64,000 nucleotides of DNA from Gemmobacter nectariphilus DSM 15620. GTDB lineage: Bacteria > Pseudomonadota > Alphaproteobacteria > Rhodobacterales > Rhodobacteraceae. The stretch is taken from NCBI RefSeq assembly GCF_000429765.1, contig NZ_AUCM01000011.1, positions 105,459 through 169,458 on the forward strand, given 5' to 3'. The notes beneath the pieces are model-generated. The model ran no database searches. It had not been told where the DNA came from and worked only from the letters and a program-made list of their open reading frames with translations. Each line of letters begins with the position of its first letter. Positions within the stretch are counted from its first letter, which is position 1. Shown here piece by piece: positions 26,501 to 34,641 of this stretch. Made by a program: the position numbers and the translations under genes.

Positions 26501-26997
26501 TCTTCCAGCACACGGCGGCGGCTGCGCGGCTTGGCATTGATCAGTTCGGAAATCTGCCCCTGCCGCACCAGCGCCGGCGAATGCGCGCCGGTCGAGGCGT
26601 CAAGGAACAGCATCTGCACATCCTTGGCCCGCACTTCCTTGCCATTGGCGCGGTAGGCCGACCCGGCATCGCGGGTGATGCGGCGGCTGATTTCCAGCAG
26701 ATCAGAGTCGTTGAACCCCGAGGGCGCCAGCCGATCGGCATTGTCGATGCTGAGCGAGACCTCGGCAAAATGGCGCGCGCCCCGCGTGGCGGCGCCGGCG
26801 AAGATCACATCCTCCATCTCGCCGCCGCGCATGGCGGTGGGGCGATTCTCGCCCATCACCCAGCGCAACGCCTCGAGCAGATTGGATTTTCCGCAGCCGT
26901 TCGGCCCGACGACCCCGGTCAGGCCGTCGGCGATCACCAGCTCTGTCGGATCGACAAAGCTTTTGAAGCCGTTCAGTCGCAGGCGGGTGAATCGCAA
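23542..26997 (-). CDS. smc: Chromosome segregation protein SMC
   Basis: The 1151-residue ATPase has an N-terminal Walker A (GVVGPNGCGKSNLLEALRWV), a long alanine/glutamate-rich coiled coil with a hinge near residues 510-640, and a C-terminal head with the signature LSGGEQTLTALALIFAVFLA and Walker B CVLDEVDAPLDD. It condenses and organises the chromosome with ScpA/ScpB. The start codon is TTG at 26997, giving the family N-terminus MRFTRLRLNGFKSFVDP, with GGAG about nine bases upstream; no ATG fits. Heavy Ala/Glu/Arg bias produces long mirror open frames on the other strand that are not genes. It is convergent with qor. Confidence 0.97.
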   Translation of the reverse strand: MRFTRLRLNGFKSFVDPTELVIADGLTGVVGPNGCGKSNLLEALRWVMGENRPTAMRGGEMEDVIFAGAATRGARHFAEVSLSIDNADRLAPSGFNDSDLLEISRRITRDAGSAYRANGKEVRAKDVQMLFLDASTGAHSPALVRQGQISELINAKPRSRRRVLEEAAGISGLYQRRHEAELRLSATETNLTRVDDVLEQLAQQLATLARQARQAARYREIGTDLRRTEGMLLFRRWHEADTARQLAQSQLTEAVRLASMAETAARKASADRQAAEDRLPPLREEEAIAGAILQRLMVQRDALTDQESRAREAVESLRARIAQLQRDAEREAGLNRDAGETLARLEWELDQLARAQDGEGDRLAELAEAAREAASVLASCESDLAEATEDAARLSARHQSAQRLVQEATAAVEKARAEAARAASAAEAAALALDRAAEDQAIAEEAQAEAVATAEEAEASLAEAETARAEVQTREAEARAARSAAEGEANALRAEVAALARLVDRESHAGSQLLDHLTVEPGYEAALGAALSDDLRAPEVAADAASGWVVLPDYDDTAPLPAGAGPLAPHVGAPAVLARRLSQVGLVDRADGPRLQADLRPGQRLVSLDGDLWRWDGFRAAAADAPSAAALRLRQLNRLVQLKRDLEDASARADGARAAHEALTARLAELSRADQMAREARRAADARVTEATRALSRAEADRSIAAGKLESARLALARFQAEAEEATERLAEAHETAADLPDLSEARALVETLKTTVEAARLAMIARRSAHDEARREGESRTRRRQEVTKELSGWRLRLETAEKRAAELQDRREAAEEELAEANAVPSEIAARREELLEAIHDAETRRAAAQDALSAAEGALRAAQDAERTSERTAGEARETRARAEARADAARETVALAAERIAEETEGSPADLLESLKIDPDTIPPSDHLDAEAQRLRRSREALGAVNLRAEEDARAVQTEHDTLRAEKEDLEEAIRKLRAGIASLNREGRERLLAAFDQVNASFSTLFTHLFNGGEARLVLVESDDPLEAGLEIMCQPPGKKLSTLSLLSGGEQTLTALALIFAVFLANPAPICVLDEVDAPLDDANVTRFCDLLDEMTRRTETRFLIITHHAVTMSRMDRLFGVTMQEQGVSQLVSVDLKRAESLVA

Positions 26998-27255
26998 AGG
27001 GCGCTCCGTTGGCAGGAAGCGCCATGGTCTTGAGCGCGCGCGGGCGAGTCAAGACCGATACGCGACATTTCGGGGGATAAGCCGCCCTGGGCACAACATG
27101 TCGGCAGACAGGGCGATCCGCACCAGTCGAAACGCGCAAGGCATGGCGCCACCCGGCCCCTTGCAGGTCCGCCAGCCACCGGATTGCACCATCCTTGCCC
27201 AGATTTCGCCGCATTGGCCCTGCACGTTGATCCTCAGTCAGCGCGGAGAACCCTG

Positions 27256-27468
27256 ATGATCATGGCATCCATCCTTGTCGGAACTCTTGTGGCAATCGTC
27301 TCGGGCGCAACGGGGCTGATCGCCGGATATGGCCTGCTTGCCGCCATGGGCTTGTATGCCATTGGCGGCATGGCCGGCGTTGTCCTGACCCTTGGGGTTT
27401 CGGCCCTGCGTCATCTGGCCCGCAGCGCGCCGGAAGAGCACCTGGCGCTGGCGACCGCTCAGGGCTGA
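27256..27468 (+). CDS. Small membrane protein of unknown function
   Basis: The 70-residue protein has two hydrophobic segments (about residues 4-25 and 27-50, rich in Gly and Ala) and a short polar tail RSAPEEHLALATAQG. GCGGAGA lies upstream of the ATG at 27256. I recognise no family. The gene is alone between smc, which is divergent, and a long AT-richer gap before the sugar transferase gene. Codon use looks like that of its neighbours, which supports it being real. Confidence 0.5.
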   Translation: MIMASILVGTLVAIVSGATGLIAGYGLLAAMGLYAIGGMAGVVLTLGVSALRHLARSAPEEHLALATAQG

Positions 27469-27925
27469 CTTCGCCGCAGATGCGAATGCAGAAACAATAG
27501 CGCAAGGCCCTTCCTGACGGTCAGCCGATAGTCGGTCTGGCCGTTAATCTTGTTCGCTTCGGCAATCTGCCGGGAATCGGCGCGCCCTGGGCGCGAATCA
27601 TGCCCGGGATTTGCCAATTGCCTGAAACATGTAATTAAACCCTTGGTTGCGGGCCGCCAAATTATGGCGACATTACGGCGAACAAGTGGCCCGTTGGCGA
27701 CACAATCCCCCCGTCCAGTGATGGATTGGTGACACCTTTCCCCGTTCGCAACTCGGCCAGAAAAGGCTAAAATGCCTTTAGATTGGTAATGCCTTGTGAG
27801 TGCTTAGAAAGCTGCCCAGCTCCCGAGTTCGATGATCGCTTCGAACGTGCCCTCGGCGCGCCTGGTTCGCTCGTGCCTTGAATTGCAAGCAATGCTTATC
27901 GCTGACTGTTGCCAAGAGAGCCACA
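27469..27925 (+). other. Long intergenic region upstream of the sugar transferase gene
   Basis: This 457-base gap is clearly lower in GC than its surroundings, especially 27600-27800. No convincing gene, tRNA or riboswitch was seen. It holds short direct repeats (GATTGGT at 27724 and 27781; AATGCCTT at 27771 and 27788). The size and composition suggest a regulated promoter and leader for the exopolysaccharide gene. Confidence 0.5.
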
Positions 27926-28627
27926 ATGACCCTGACCTATGGACACTTCGAGACGGATGCTGAATTGCCCGGCGGCATCGAAGTTGGCCACGGGTATGAA
28001 GACACCAGCTATCGCGACAAGGGCATCTATCGCCACGGGCTGAAACGGGCGCTGGATGTGGCTCTGGTTCTGCTTGCCATGCCATTCGTGGCACCACTGA
28101 TCGCGCTGCTTGCGCTTGCGGTCATGCGTGATGGCGGAAAACCGTTCTATTTTCAGGATCGGGTCGGCAAGGGCGGCCGTACCTTCCGCATGTGGAAGCT
28201 GCGCAGCATGGTCGTCGACGCAGACGAGCGCATGATCGCCCATCTTGCGGCCGACCCCGAAGCCCGCCGCGAATGGGACGAGACGCAAAAGCTCAAGAAC
28301 GATCCGCGGATCACCCGTTTCGGGCATTTCCTGCGCAAGTCCTCGCTGGACGAGTTGCCGCAGCTGATCAACGTGCTGACCGGCGACATGAGCCTTGTCG
28401 GACCCCGCCCGATGATGGTCAGCCAAAAGGCGCTGTATCCCTCGACCGCCTACTATGAGCTGCGGCCGGGCATCACCGGCTATTGGCAGACCGCCGGGCG
28501 CAACCGGACCAGCTTTGCCGCGCGGGCAAGCTATGATGCGGCCTATGAGCGTGAGCTGTCCTTTGCGACCGACGCGGAAATCCTGATCCGCACCGTCGGT
28601 GTGGTGGTCAAGGGCACCGGCTACTAG
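27926..28627 (+). CDS. Exopolysaccharide-initiating sugar-1-phosphate transferase
   Basis: The 233-residue protein is a bacterial sugar transferase (polyprenyl-phosphate hexose-1-phosphate transferase, WcaJ/PssA type). A single membrane helix (RALDVALVLLAMPFVAPLIA) precedes the catalytic domain with PFYFQDRVGKGGRTF, MWKLRSMVVDADE, KSSLDELPQLINVLTGDMSL, VGPRPMM and LRPGITGYWQTAGRNRTSF. It lacks the N-terminal multi-spanning CoA-binding part of full WcaJ proteins, as in short PglC-like enzymes. It adds the first sugar to undecaprenyl phosphate. The start at 27926 follows AGAGAG. It stands alone; flippase and glycosyltransferase genes lie 10-25 kb away in the same window. Confidence 0.9.
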   Translation: MTLTYGHFETDAELPGGIEVGHGYEDTSYRDKGIYRHGLKRALDVALVLLAMPFVAPLIALLALAVMRDGGKPFYFQDRVGKGGRTFRMWKLRSMVVDADERMIAHLAADPEARREWDETQKLKNDPRITRFGHFLRKSSLDELPQLINVLTGDMSLVGPRPMMVSQKALYPSTAYYELRPGITGYWQTAGRNRTSFAARASYDAAYERELSFATDAEILIRTVGVVVKGTGY

Positions 28628-28630
28628 GGC

Positions 28631-29326
28631 TCAGACCCCGACATAGCGCGCGAACTGCGCGCTGTGCGGTGTCAGGGTGCTGGCGTCGCAGGTCTCCGCC
28701 ACCGTCCCGCCGGTGACAAAGGCCACCCGGTCCGCCACCGACAGCACCGCATCGACCCGCTGTTCCACCAGAACGACAGCCACCCCCATCGCCTTCAGAG
28801 ACAGGACGGTATCGCGGATCAGCGCGATCATGGACGGCTGCAACCCCTCGGTCGGCTCGTCCAGCAGCAGAACCGAAGGTTCCAGGCACAGGGCGCGGGC
28901 AATGGCCAGCATCTGCTGTTCGCCCCCCGACAGGGTCGAGGACCGCTGGTCCAGACGCTCGCGCAGGCGAGGGAACAGGTCCAGCACCCGCTCGCGCGTC
29001 GCGGCGCCCTTGTGGCGGGTCATCAACCCGACCTCGATATTCTCGGCCACCGACAGCGGACCGAACAGGCGCCGCCCCTGTGGGACATAGCCGATGCCGT
29101 GGCGCGGCACCTCATGCGCAGGCAGTTGCTGGATGGGCTGGCCATCCAGCAGGATGCGCCCCGCCGTCACCCGCACCTGCCCCATGATCGCGCGCAGCAT
29201 GGTGGTCTTGCCCGCCCCGTTGCGGCCCATGACGCACGTGACCTGACCGGCCGCAGCGGCAAAGGTCAGGCCGCGCAGCACCTGCACCGCCCCATAGCCG
29301 CCGTCGATGCCCTCGAGCCGCAGCAT
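28631..29326 (-). CDS. livF: ABC transporter ATP-binding protein, LivF type
   Basis: The 231-residue ATPase shows Walker A GRNGAGKTTMLRAIMG, the signature LSGGEQQMLAIARAL and Walker B VLLLDEPTEGLQPS. The length and the missing C-terminal extension match LivF, one of the two ATPases of branched-chain amino acid-type importers. It is the last gene of a five-gene operon and starts immediately next to the LivG-type stop. Symbols follow the family; the substrate of this system may not be an amino acid. Confidence 0.9.
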   Translation of the reverse strand: MLRLEGIDGGYGAVQVLRGLTFAAAAGQVTCVMGRNGAGKTTMLRAIMGQVRVTAGRILLDGQPIQQLPAHEVPRHGIGYVPQGRRLFGPLSVAENIEVGLMTRHKGAATRERVLDLFPRLRERLDQRSSTLSGGEQQMLAIARALCLEPSVLLLDEPTEGLQPSMIALIRDTVLSLKAMGVAVVLVEQRVDAVLSVADRVAFVTGGTVAETCDASTLTPHSAQFARYVGV

Positions 29327-30031
29327 TCAATCCCCCAGATAGGCGGCCTGAACCGCCGGGTTGGCCCGGATCTGCTCGGGTGTGCCCTGCGCCAGAACCT
29401 GGCCAAAGTTCAGCACCGTGATGCGATGCGCCAGATCCATCACCACATCCATGTTGTGTTCGATCAGCAGCACCGTGGTGTCCGGCACCAGACCGCGCAC
29501 CAGCGCCTTGAACGTGTCGATCTCGGCATTGGCAAGGCCCTGCGTCGGCTCATCCAGGATCAGCACCTTGGGACGCAGCGCAAGGCCCATGGCGATTTCC
29601 AGCAGCCGCTGGTGGCCATAGGACAGTGTGCCCGCCTCTTGCCCCGCGCGATCGTCCAGCCCGACACGGGCCAGCGCCGCCATGGTGCCCGACCTCAGGT
29701 CTCCTGGATGGCGCTGCACCGCCAGGGCCACATTGTCGAACACGCTCAGCCGCGCATAGATCGAGGTGATCTGGAACGTATAGGCCACCCCACGCGCCAC
29801 CCGCGCATGGGCCGGGAGGCGGGTGATATCCACACCGTCCAGCGTGATCGTGCCCGACTGCACCGGCACCCGCCCCGACAGCAGGCTGACCAGCGTGGTC
29901 TTGCCCGCCCCGTTCGGGCCGATCAGCGCGTGACTCTCGCCCCGGTGAAGATCAAGGTCCACCCCGTCGACCGCCCGAAGCCCGCCGAAATGCCGGACCA
30001 GACCGCGCGCGGACAGGATCACGGCAGCCAT
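29327..30031 (-). CDS. livG: ABC transporter ATP-binding protein, LivG type
   Basis: The 234-residue ATPase shows Walker A IGPNGAGKTTLVSLLSG, the signature LSYGHQRLLEIAMGLA (with SYGHQ in place of SGGQ, usual for LivG) and Walker B VLILDEPTQGL. The ATG at 30031 (MAAVILSARGLVRHFGG) overlaps the end of the permease gene by 13 bases, so translation is likely coupled. The much longer open frame upstream belongs to the permease in another frame. Confidence 0.9.
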   Translation of the reverse strand: MAAVILSARGLVRHFGGLRAVDGVDLDLHRGESHALIGPNGAGKTTLVSLLSGRVPVQSGTITLDGVDITRLPAHARVARGVAYTFQITSIYARLSVFDNVALAVQRHPGDLRSGTMAALARVGLDDRAGQEAGTLSYGHQRLLEIAMGLALRPKVLILDEPTQGLANAEIDTFKALVRGLVPDTTVLLIEHNMDVVMDLAHRITVLNFGQVLAQGTPEQIRANPAVQAAYLGD

Positions 30032-30954
30032 CGGACCAGCCTTTCCCGCACCACACCCAACAGCCCACGCGGCGCGAACAGCACCAGCACCAGCAGCGCG
30101 ACGCCAATCACCGCCAGATGCGCCGTGGTATAGCCCGAGGCAATGTCGATCAGATAGAACATCAGCACTGCCCCCAGCAGCGGCCCCAGCGTCGTGCCCG
30201 CACCGCCCAGCAGCACCCACAGCAGCGGCAGGATCGAGAACTGGGTGGCAACAAAGCTGGCCCCGACATAGCCGAACATCACGCCATAGGCCGCCCCCGC
30301 CGCCCCCGAATACAGACCCGACACCCCCAGCGCGATCAGCTTCACCCGAAAGGGATCATAGCCCAGCATCCGGCTGCGTTCCTCATTTTCCCTCATCGCC
30401 ACCATGACGCGCCCAAAGCGCGAGCGGACCAGCGCCAACTGCCCCAGCAGCGCGACGGCGAACAGCACCAGCGCAACGGCATAGCGGGTGCCATCGCTGG
30501 ACAAATCCAGCGGGCCGATGGCACGGGCGGCGCGGGCCAGGTTGAACCCCTCTTCCCCGCGGGTGTAGGCGGTGAAATACATCACCAGCAGATAGCCCGC
30601 CTGCGCGAACATCAGCGTCACGATCATGAAGCTGACCCCCGCGGTGCGCAGCGCCAGCAGCCCCACCGCCACCGCCGCGGCCCCACCTGCCAACAGCCCC
30701 ATGGGCAGGGCCACCGCCGCAGGCCAGTCACCCAATTCCATCAGCAGACCAGTGGCATACATGCCGGCACCAAAGAACAGCGCGTGTCCCAGGCTCAGCA
30801 GCCCCGTATAGCCAAAGGCGATGTTGTAGCCCATGGCATAGACCGCCAGCAGCATGATGCGGGCGGTATTGGTGTGGTGATAGGGCGGAAGCAGGACACT
30901 AAGCACGGCCAGCCCGGCGATCACGGCCAGATGCAGCGCCAGATCCCGCCTCAT
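30019..30954 (-). CDS. livM: Branched-chain amino acid-type ABC permease, LivM type
   Basis: The 311-residue inner-membrane permease has eight to ten hydrophobic segments and the LivM words YNIAFGYTGLLSLGHALFFG, MRENEERSRMLGYDPFRVK and LLGGAGTTLGPLLGA. Its ATG overlaps the LivH stop in ATGA. It forms the channel together with the LivH-type protein. Confidence 0.92.
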   Translation of the reverse strand: MRRDLALHLAVIAGLAVLSVLLPPYHHTNTARIMLLAVYAMGYNIAFGYTGLLSLGHALFFGAGMYATGLLMELGDWPAAVALPMGLLAGGAAAVAVGLLALRTAGVSFMIVTLMFAQAGYLLVMYFTAYTRGEEGFNLARAARAIGPLDLSSDGTRYAVALVLFAVALLGQLALVRSRFGRVMVAMRENEERSRMLGYDPFRVKLIALGVSGLYSGAAGAAYGVMFGYVGASFVATQFSILPLLWVLLGGAGTTLGPLLGAVLMFYLIDIASGYTTAHLAVIGVALLVLVLFAPRGLLGVVRERLVRWLP

Positions 30955-31829
30955 GCCCGCTCTCCGAACAGGCCCTGCGGGCGGAACACCAGCACCAGCG
31001 CAACAAACAGCGTGGCGAGGATCTTGGCCAGCGTCGGCGACCAGAAGAACGAGATCACCCCATCCGACAGCCCGATCACCAGCGCGGCAATCAGTGTGCC
31101 GCGCACCGACCCCAGGCCCCCGATGATCACCACGATGAAGGACAGCAACAGCGGATCATGCCCCATCAGGTAATGCGCCTGCTGGATCGGCACCAGAAGC
31201 ACCGCCGCCAGCCCCGCCAGCCCCGCCCCCATGGCAAAGACCAGCGCATAGACCCGGTCCACGTTGATGCCAAAGGCACGGGCGGTGTCGCGGTCGATCT
31301 GGGTGGCGCGCATCACCAGCCCGGCGCGGCTGCGGTTCATGAACAGCCAGACGGCCAGCAGAATGACCACCGCCGCCACCACGACCGCTACCTTGTAGCC
31401 CGAATAGCCGAACCACGGGAACTGGATGCGCCAGGTGAACGGCGCCTCGATCGGCCGCGCGTCGGGGCCGAAAAAGCTTAGCGCGCCCTGTTGCAGGATA
31501 TAAGACAGGCCGATGGTGGCGACGATGGTCGCCTCGGGCTCGTAGCCCAGCCGCTTCAGCACTGCCCAATCCGCCAGCGCCGCCAGCGCCGCCACGATCA
31601 GCGGTGCCACCAGCAGGGCAACGACAAAGGCCGCCCAGGCCGGGCCGGGCACGGCTTGGGCCACGAACCAGGCCAGCACCGCGCCCAGCATGAAAAACTC
31701 GCCATGGGCAACGTTGACCACCCGCATGACGCCGAACACAAGGCTAAGACCAACGGCCGTCAGCGCCAGAACGGCGGCCATGACCGTGCCTTCCATCAGC
31801 GCCAGCAGAAGATAGGGGCCAGAGATCAT
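30951..31829 (-). CDS. livH: Branched-chain amino acid-type ABC permease, LivH type
   Basis: The 292-residue permease has about eight hydrophobic segments and family words VGLSLVFGVMRVVNVAHGEF, GLVMRATQIDRDTARAFGIN and FIVVIIGGLGSVRGTLIAAL. The ATG at 31829 is chosen because AAGGACGG lies just upstream and the protein begins in the first helix; the longer frame adds a Gly/Pro segment. Its start is 45 bases after the binding-protein stop. Confidence 0.9.
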   Translation of the reverse strand: MISGPYLLLALMEGTVMAAVLALTAVGLSLVFGVMRVVNVAHGEFFMLGAVLAWFVAQAVPGPAWAAFVVALLVAPLIVAALAALADWAVLKRLGYEPEATIVATIGLSYILQQGALSFFGPDARPIEAPFTWRIQFPWFGYSGYKVAVVVAAVVILLAVWLFMNRSRAGLVMRATQIDRDTARAFGINVDRVYALVFAMGAGLAGLAAVLLVPIQQAHYLMGHDPLLLSFIVVIIGGLGSVRGTLIAALVIGLSDGVISFFWSPTLAKILATLFVALVLVFRPQGLFGERA

Positions 31830-31874
31830 GCGCCGTCCTTGCAGGGGGCCGGGCGGACCCGGCCCCACGGGGCC

Positions 31875-33170
31875 TTAGAACGACTGCGCGGTGTAATCCA
31901 CCGCATCGGGATACATCCCGTCCTCGATCGAGGTGCGGTGCACGCGGATCAGCTTGCCCCCTTCGACCCTGGAGATGTTCTGATGGCCAAAGACCTGATG
32001 GGTCTTGCCGTTGAACAGCTTGTCACCCTGCGGATGCTGCAACCCTTCGGGAATGGCGGTCATCGCCTCCATCGCCTCGACGAACTTCTGCCGGTCGGCC
32101 GGGCCCTGATAGCCGGCAGCCTCCATCCCGTTCTTGATCAGGAACAGCGTTTCCCAGCAGCTGAACATATGGGCATAGGTCGCAATGTCGCGCGCATCCG
32201 ACACCGAGGCGCCATTGCCATCCACCCCGACCGCCGCGCGATAGGCCTTTTCACTCTCGGACGCATCGGCCTGAAGGTTGCGGCAATGGCCTTCCCAGAA
32301 ATGGGTGCCTTCCAGGAATTCCAGCCCCGGCGCGCCCATGTCGACGGCTTCCAGACTGTCGATAAACCCGAAGATCTGCGGCCGCGCGCCTGATCCATAG
32401 AACTCGCCCAGTTCCTTGCAGAAGGTCAGCACGGCCGGGCCGATCATCACATGATAGATCACCTCGGTTTCCTTGGGGATCCGGGGGAAATAGCGGGTAA
32501 AGCTGGTTTCGGTCGGCGGAATGGCGACATGGGCGATCACCTCGCCGCCCTGTGCCTTGACCGCCTCGGTAAAGAAATCGCGGTGGTCGTGACCAAAGGC
32601 ATAATCGGGGAAGATCATCGTGACCTTCTTGCCCAGGTTCTGCGTGACCCAGGGCGCCATCGACGCCACCTGCGAGCGCACATCGGTGATGCCCGGTTGC
32701 AGCGTCCAGCGGTTCAGCTTGCCGCTGGCAACGTGGAACCCTTCGGAGCAGACCAGATAAGGCACCTTGAGTTCCGCCGCGCGGGGGGCCGAACCAATCA
32801 CCACATGCGAGAACAGCGGGCCAAAGATCAGATCGCAGCCTGCCTGGCTGGTCAGCTTTTCCACCACCTCGGCCCCGCGCTTGGGGTCGGTGCCATCATC
32901 CTCGAACACCACCTCGACCGGGCGGCCGTTGATGCCGCCCTGTTCGTTCAGCAGCTTCAGCGCCGCTTGCGTGGTGCGTTCATACCAGCGGCCATAGGCA
33001 GCACCGATCCCGGTGCGGTGCAGCTGGAACCCCAGCTTGATCGGCGCCGAGGACTGCGCCTGCGCGAACCGCGCCCCAAGGCCTGGAACCGTCAGCGCCG
33101 CGCCGCCAGCTGCCAGCCCCGCAAGGACCGAACGCCGTGACGGCATGTTTACAGTCGAAAGTTTGGTCAT
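31875..33170 (-). CDS. ABC transporter periplasmic binding protein (Peripla_BP_6, amide/branched-chain amino acid type)
   Basis: The 431-residue protein carries a twin-arginine signal (SRRSVLAGLAAGGAALTVPG, cleavage after AQA near residue 40). It continues as a type I periplasmic receptor with LGFQLHRTGIGAAYGRWYER, GINGRPVEVVFEDDGTDPKR and DLIFGPLFSHVVIGSA. GGGGAGG precedes the ATG at 33170. The family covers leucine, urea/amide and aromatic-acid receptors, and I cannot tell which ligand fits. The Tat signal suggests folding before export. It heads the Liv-type operon, 32 bases after the membrane-protein gene. Confidence 0.88.
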   Translation of the reverse strand: MTKLSTVNMPSRRSVLAGLAAGGAALTVPGLGARFAQAQSSAPIKLGFQLHRTGIGAAYGRWYERTTQAALKLLNEQGGINGRPVEVVFEDDGTDPKRGAEVVEKLTSQAGCDLIFGPLFSHVVIGSAPRAAELKVPYLVCSEGFHVASGKLNRWTLQPGITDVRSQVASMAPWVTQNLGKKVTMIFPDYAFGHDHRDFFTEAVKAQGGEVIAHVAIPPTETSFTRYFPRIPKETEVIYHVMIGPAVLTFCKELGEFYGSGARPQIFGFIDSLEAVDMGAPGLEFLEGTHFWEGHCRNLQADASESEKAYRAAVGVDGNGASVSDARDIATYAHMFSCWETLFLIKNGMEAAGYQGPADRQKFVEAMEAMTAIPEGLQHPQGDKLFNGKTHQVFGHQNISRVEGGKLIRVHRTSIEDGMYPDAVDYTAQSF

Positions 33171-33202
33171 GTGGCAGCCTCCCCGCAAGTGGCCGGTGTC
33201 GC

Positions 33203-34579
33203 TCAGGCGCCGGTCGGTGATGCCAGAAGCCACAGGCCCAGTATCGTGTACCCTACCATCAACACAGTCAGCGGCAAATGCGCAAGTCCGCGTTCCCCGC
33301 GCGCCGACAATTGCAGGGCCAGAACCACGGCCAGGACATGCGCGCCCAGAATTGCGGCAAACTGGGCGTTCCAGATCAGGGTCATGGCGCCGCGATCGGT
33401 CAGAAAGCCCATCGAGACATAAAAGGGCGGCAGTCCCAGCAGCGCATCGCCCTGAAACAGCGGATCGTTCAGCGCCGCCAGCGTGTATTGCCCGGCCGTC
33501 AGCAGCGTCAGCAGGTAATGCGCGCCATGATAGCCGGCAGCGATGGCCAGAAAGCTCAGCATCACCGGCCCGGCCGCCAACCGTGCCCCCGACAGCCGCC
33601 GCCCCAGCGCCAGCGCGCCCATTATGGTGGCCGCCGTCAGCCCCCAGGCGGCGAACAGGCCGATGGTGTTTTCGGTGACCACCGCCGAGCGGCCCGAGAA
33701 TTCCAGCGGATTTTCCCCGACCAGCGCCAGCCACCAGAACGTCTCGCGCAGCCCGTCAAAGGTCAGCGCTGCCAGCGCCAGCGTGACAAAGGCCACCTGC
33801 GAGGCGCCCAGCGGCGCCATGGTCAGCACCTGCGTGCCCGGCCAGCCCGCCATGATCCGCAGCCGCGTGCCGTCGGGTTCGGCCCAGAACGGCGCGATGC
33901 GGGATAGATAGCCGAAATAGACAGTCAGGAATTCGCCGTGCTCCAGCCAGTCCTCGCCCTCGGCCAGGGCCAGCAGGAAGATGACCAGCCAATAGGCCCC
34001 CGCTACCTGCGCCAGGATCAGCGGATCGTCAGGCGAAAGTGAGACGATCTGGAACCAGCTGAACGCCGCCAGCCCCAGGACTGCCGGGGCCTGCCCCAGC
34101 CGCGACAGCCCGATGCTGCCCTGCCATCCGGTCAGCAGGCGAATGATGCGCACCGGCCCGGTCCAGGGGTTCAGCCCGCGCCACAGATTGCCGAAAACCA
34201 GCGAGGCCAGCGGCAGCGCGACCCAGACCACCGTCCAGAACACCAGCGTCCACAGATTGTGCATCGGGTCGCGCGGGCCAAGGATGCCGACGCCCAGCAG
34301 GCCCAGAAACAGCAGGAAGCCCAGATAGCTGGAGACGGTTTGCGGCACCAGCACCCGCCGGCTTGCCAACACATGCGCCTGCATCTCGGGCAAGCGGCGC
34401 GCCATCGCTGCCAGCAGGCCGGTCAGCGCCACGGTCAGCGCCGCGCCCAGCATGTAGCGCCCGGTCGGCAGCGTCATCACGATCGAAGGCGGCAAGGCGC
34501 AGGCCAGAACAGGCACAGGCGCCAGCCCGGCGGCAAGACCGCCCAGCCCAGCCCGCCCGAAATGCCGGTCCTTGCGCAT
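33203..34579 (-). CDS. Multi-spanning membrane protein of unknown function
   Basis: The 458-residue protein has eleven or twelve hydrophobic segments and no recognised catalytic domain. A conserved-looking cytosolic or interfacial word is FGNLWRGLNPWTGPVRIIRLL. The LWxxxNPW pattern recalls membrane proteins annotated fenitrothion hydrolase-like, but this similarity is from memory and weak. The start at 34579 has GGGGGTG upstream. It lies directly before the Liv-type binding-protein gene on the same strand with a 32-base gap, so the two are probably cotranscribed. That suggests a link to uptake or processing of the transported compound. The gene is separated from the kinase gene by 62 bases. 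Confidence 0.6.
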   Translation of the reverse strand: MRKDRHFGRAGLGGLAAGLAPVPVLACALPPSIVMTLPTGRYMLGAALTVALTGLLAAMARRLPEMQAHVLASRRVLVPQTVSSYLGFLLFLGLLGVGILGPRDPMHNLWTLVFWTVVWVALPLASLVFGNLWRGLNPWTGPVRIIRLLTGWQGSIGLSRLGQAPAVLGLAAFSWFQIVSLSPDDPLILAQVAGAYWLVIFLLALAEGEDWLEHGEFLTVYFGYLSRIAPFWAEPDGTRLRIMAGWPGTQVLTMAPLGASQVAFVTLALAALTFDGLRETFWWLALVGENPLEFSGRSAVVTENTIGLFAAWGLTAATIMGALALGRRLSGARLAAGPVMLSFLAIAAGYHGAHYLLTLLTAGQYTLAALNDPLFQGDALLGLPPFYVSMGFLTDRGAMTLIWNAQFAAILGAHVLAVVLALQLSARGERGLAHLPLTVLMVGYTILGLWLLASPTGA

Positions 34580-34641
34580 GGCACCCCCGTTCAGCCGATC
34601 GGCAAGAATGAAACACCGCCAGCCCCGGCAGCACAAGCCTG

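Noticed and set aside
23959..27033. Open frame of about 1000 codons opposite smc
   Set aside because: Ala/Glu-rich coiled coil read backwards gives Gly/Leu/Arg-rich nonsense; smc is certain.
27469..27925. tRNA or small RNA gene in the AT-richer gap
   Set aside because: No cloverleaf, no conserved tRNA arm sequences and no clear terminator were seen.
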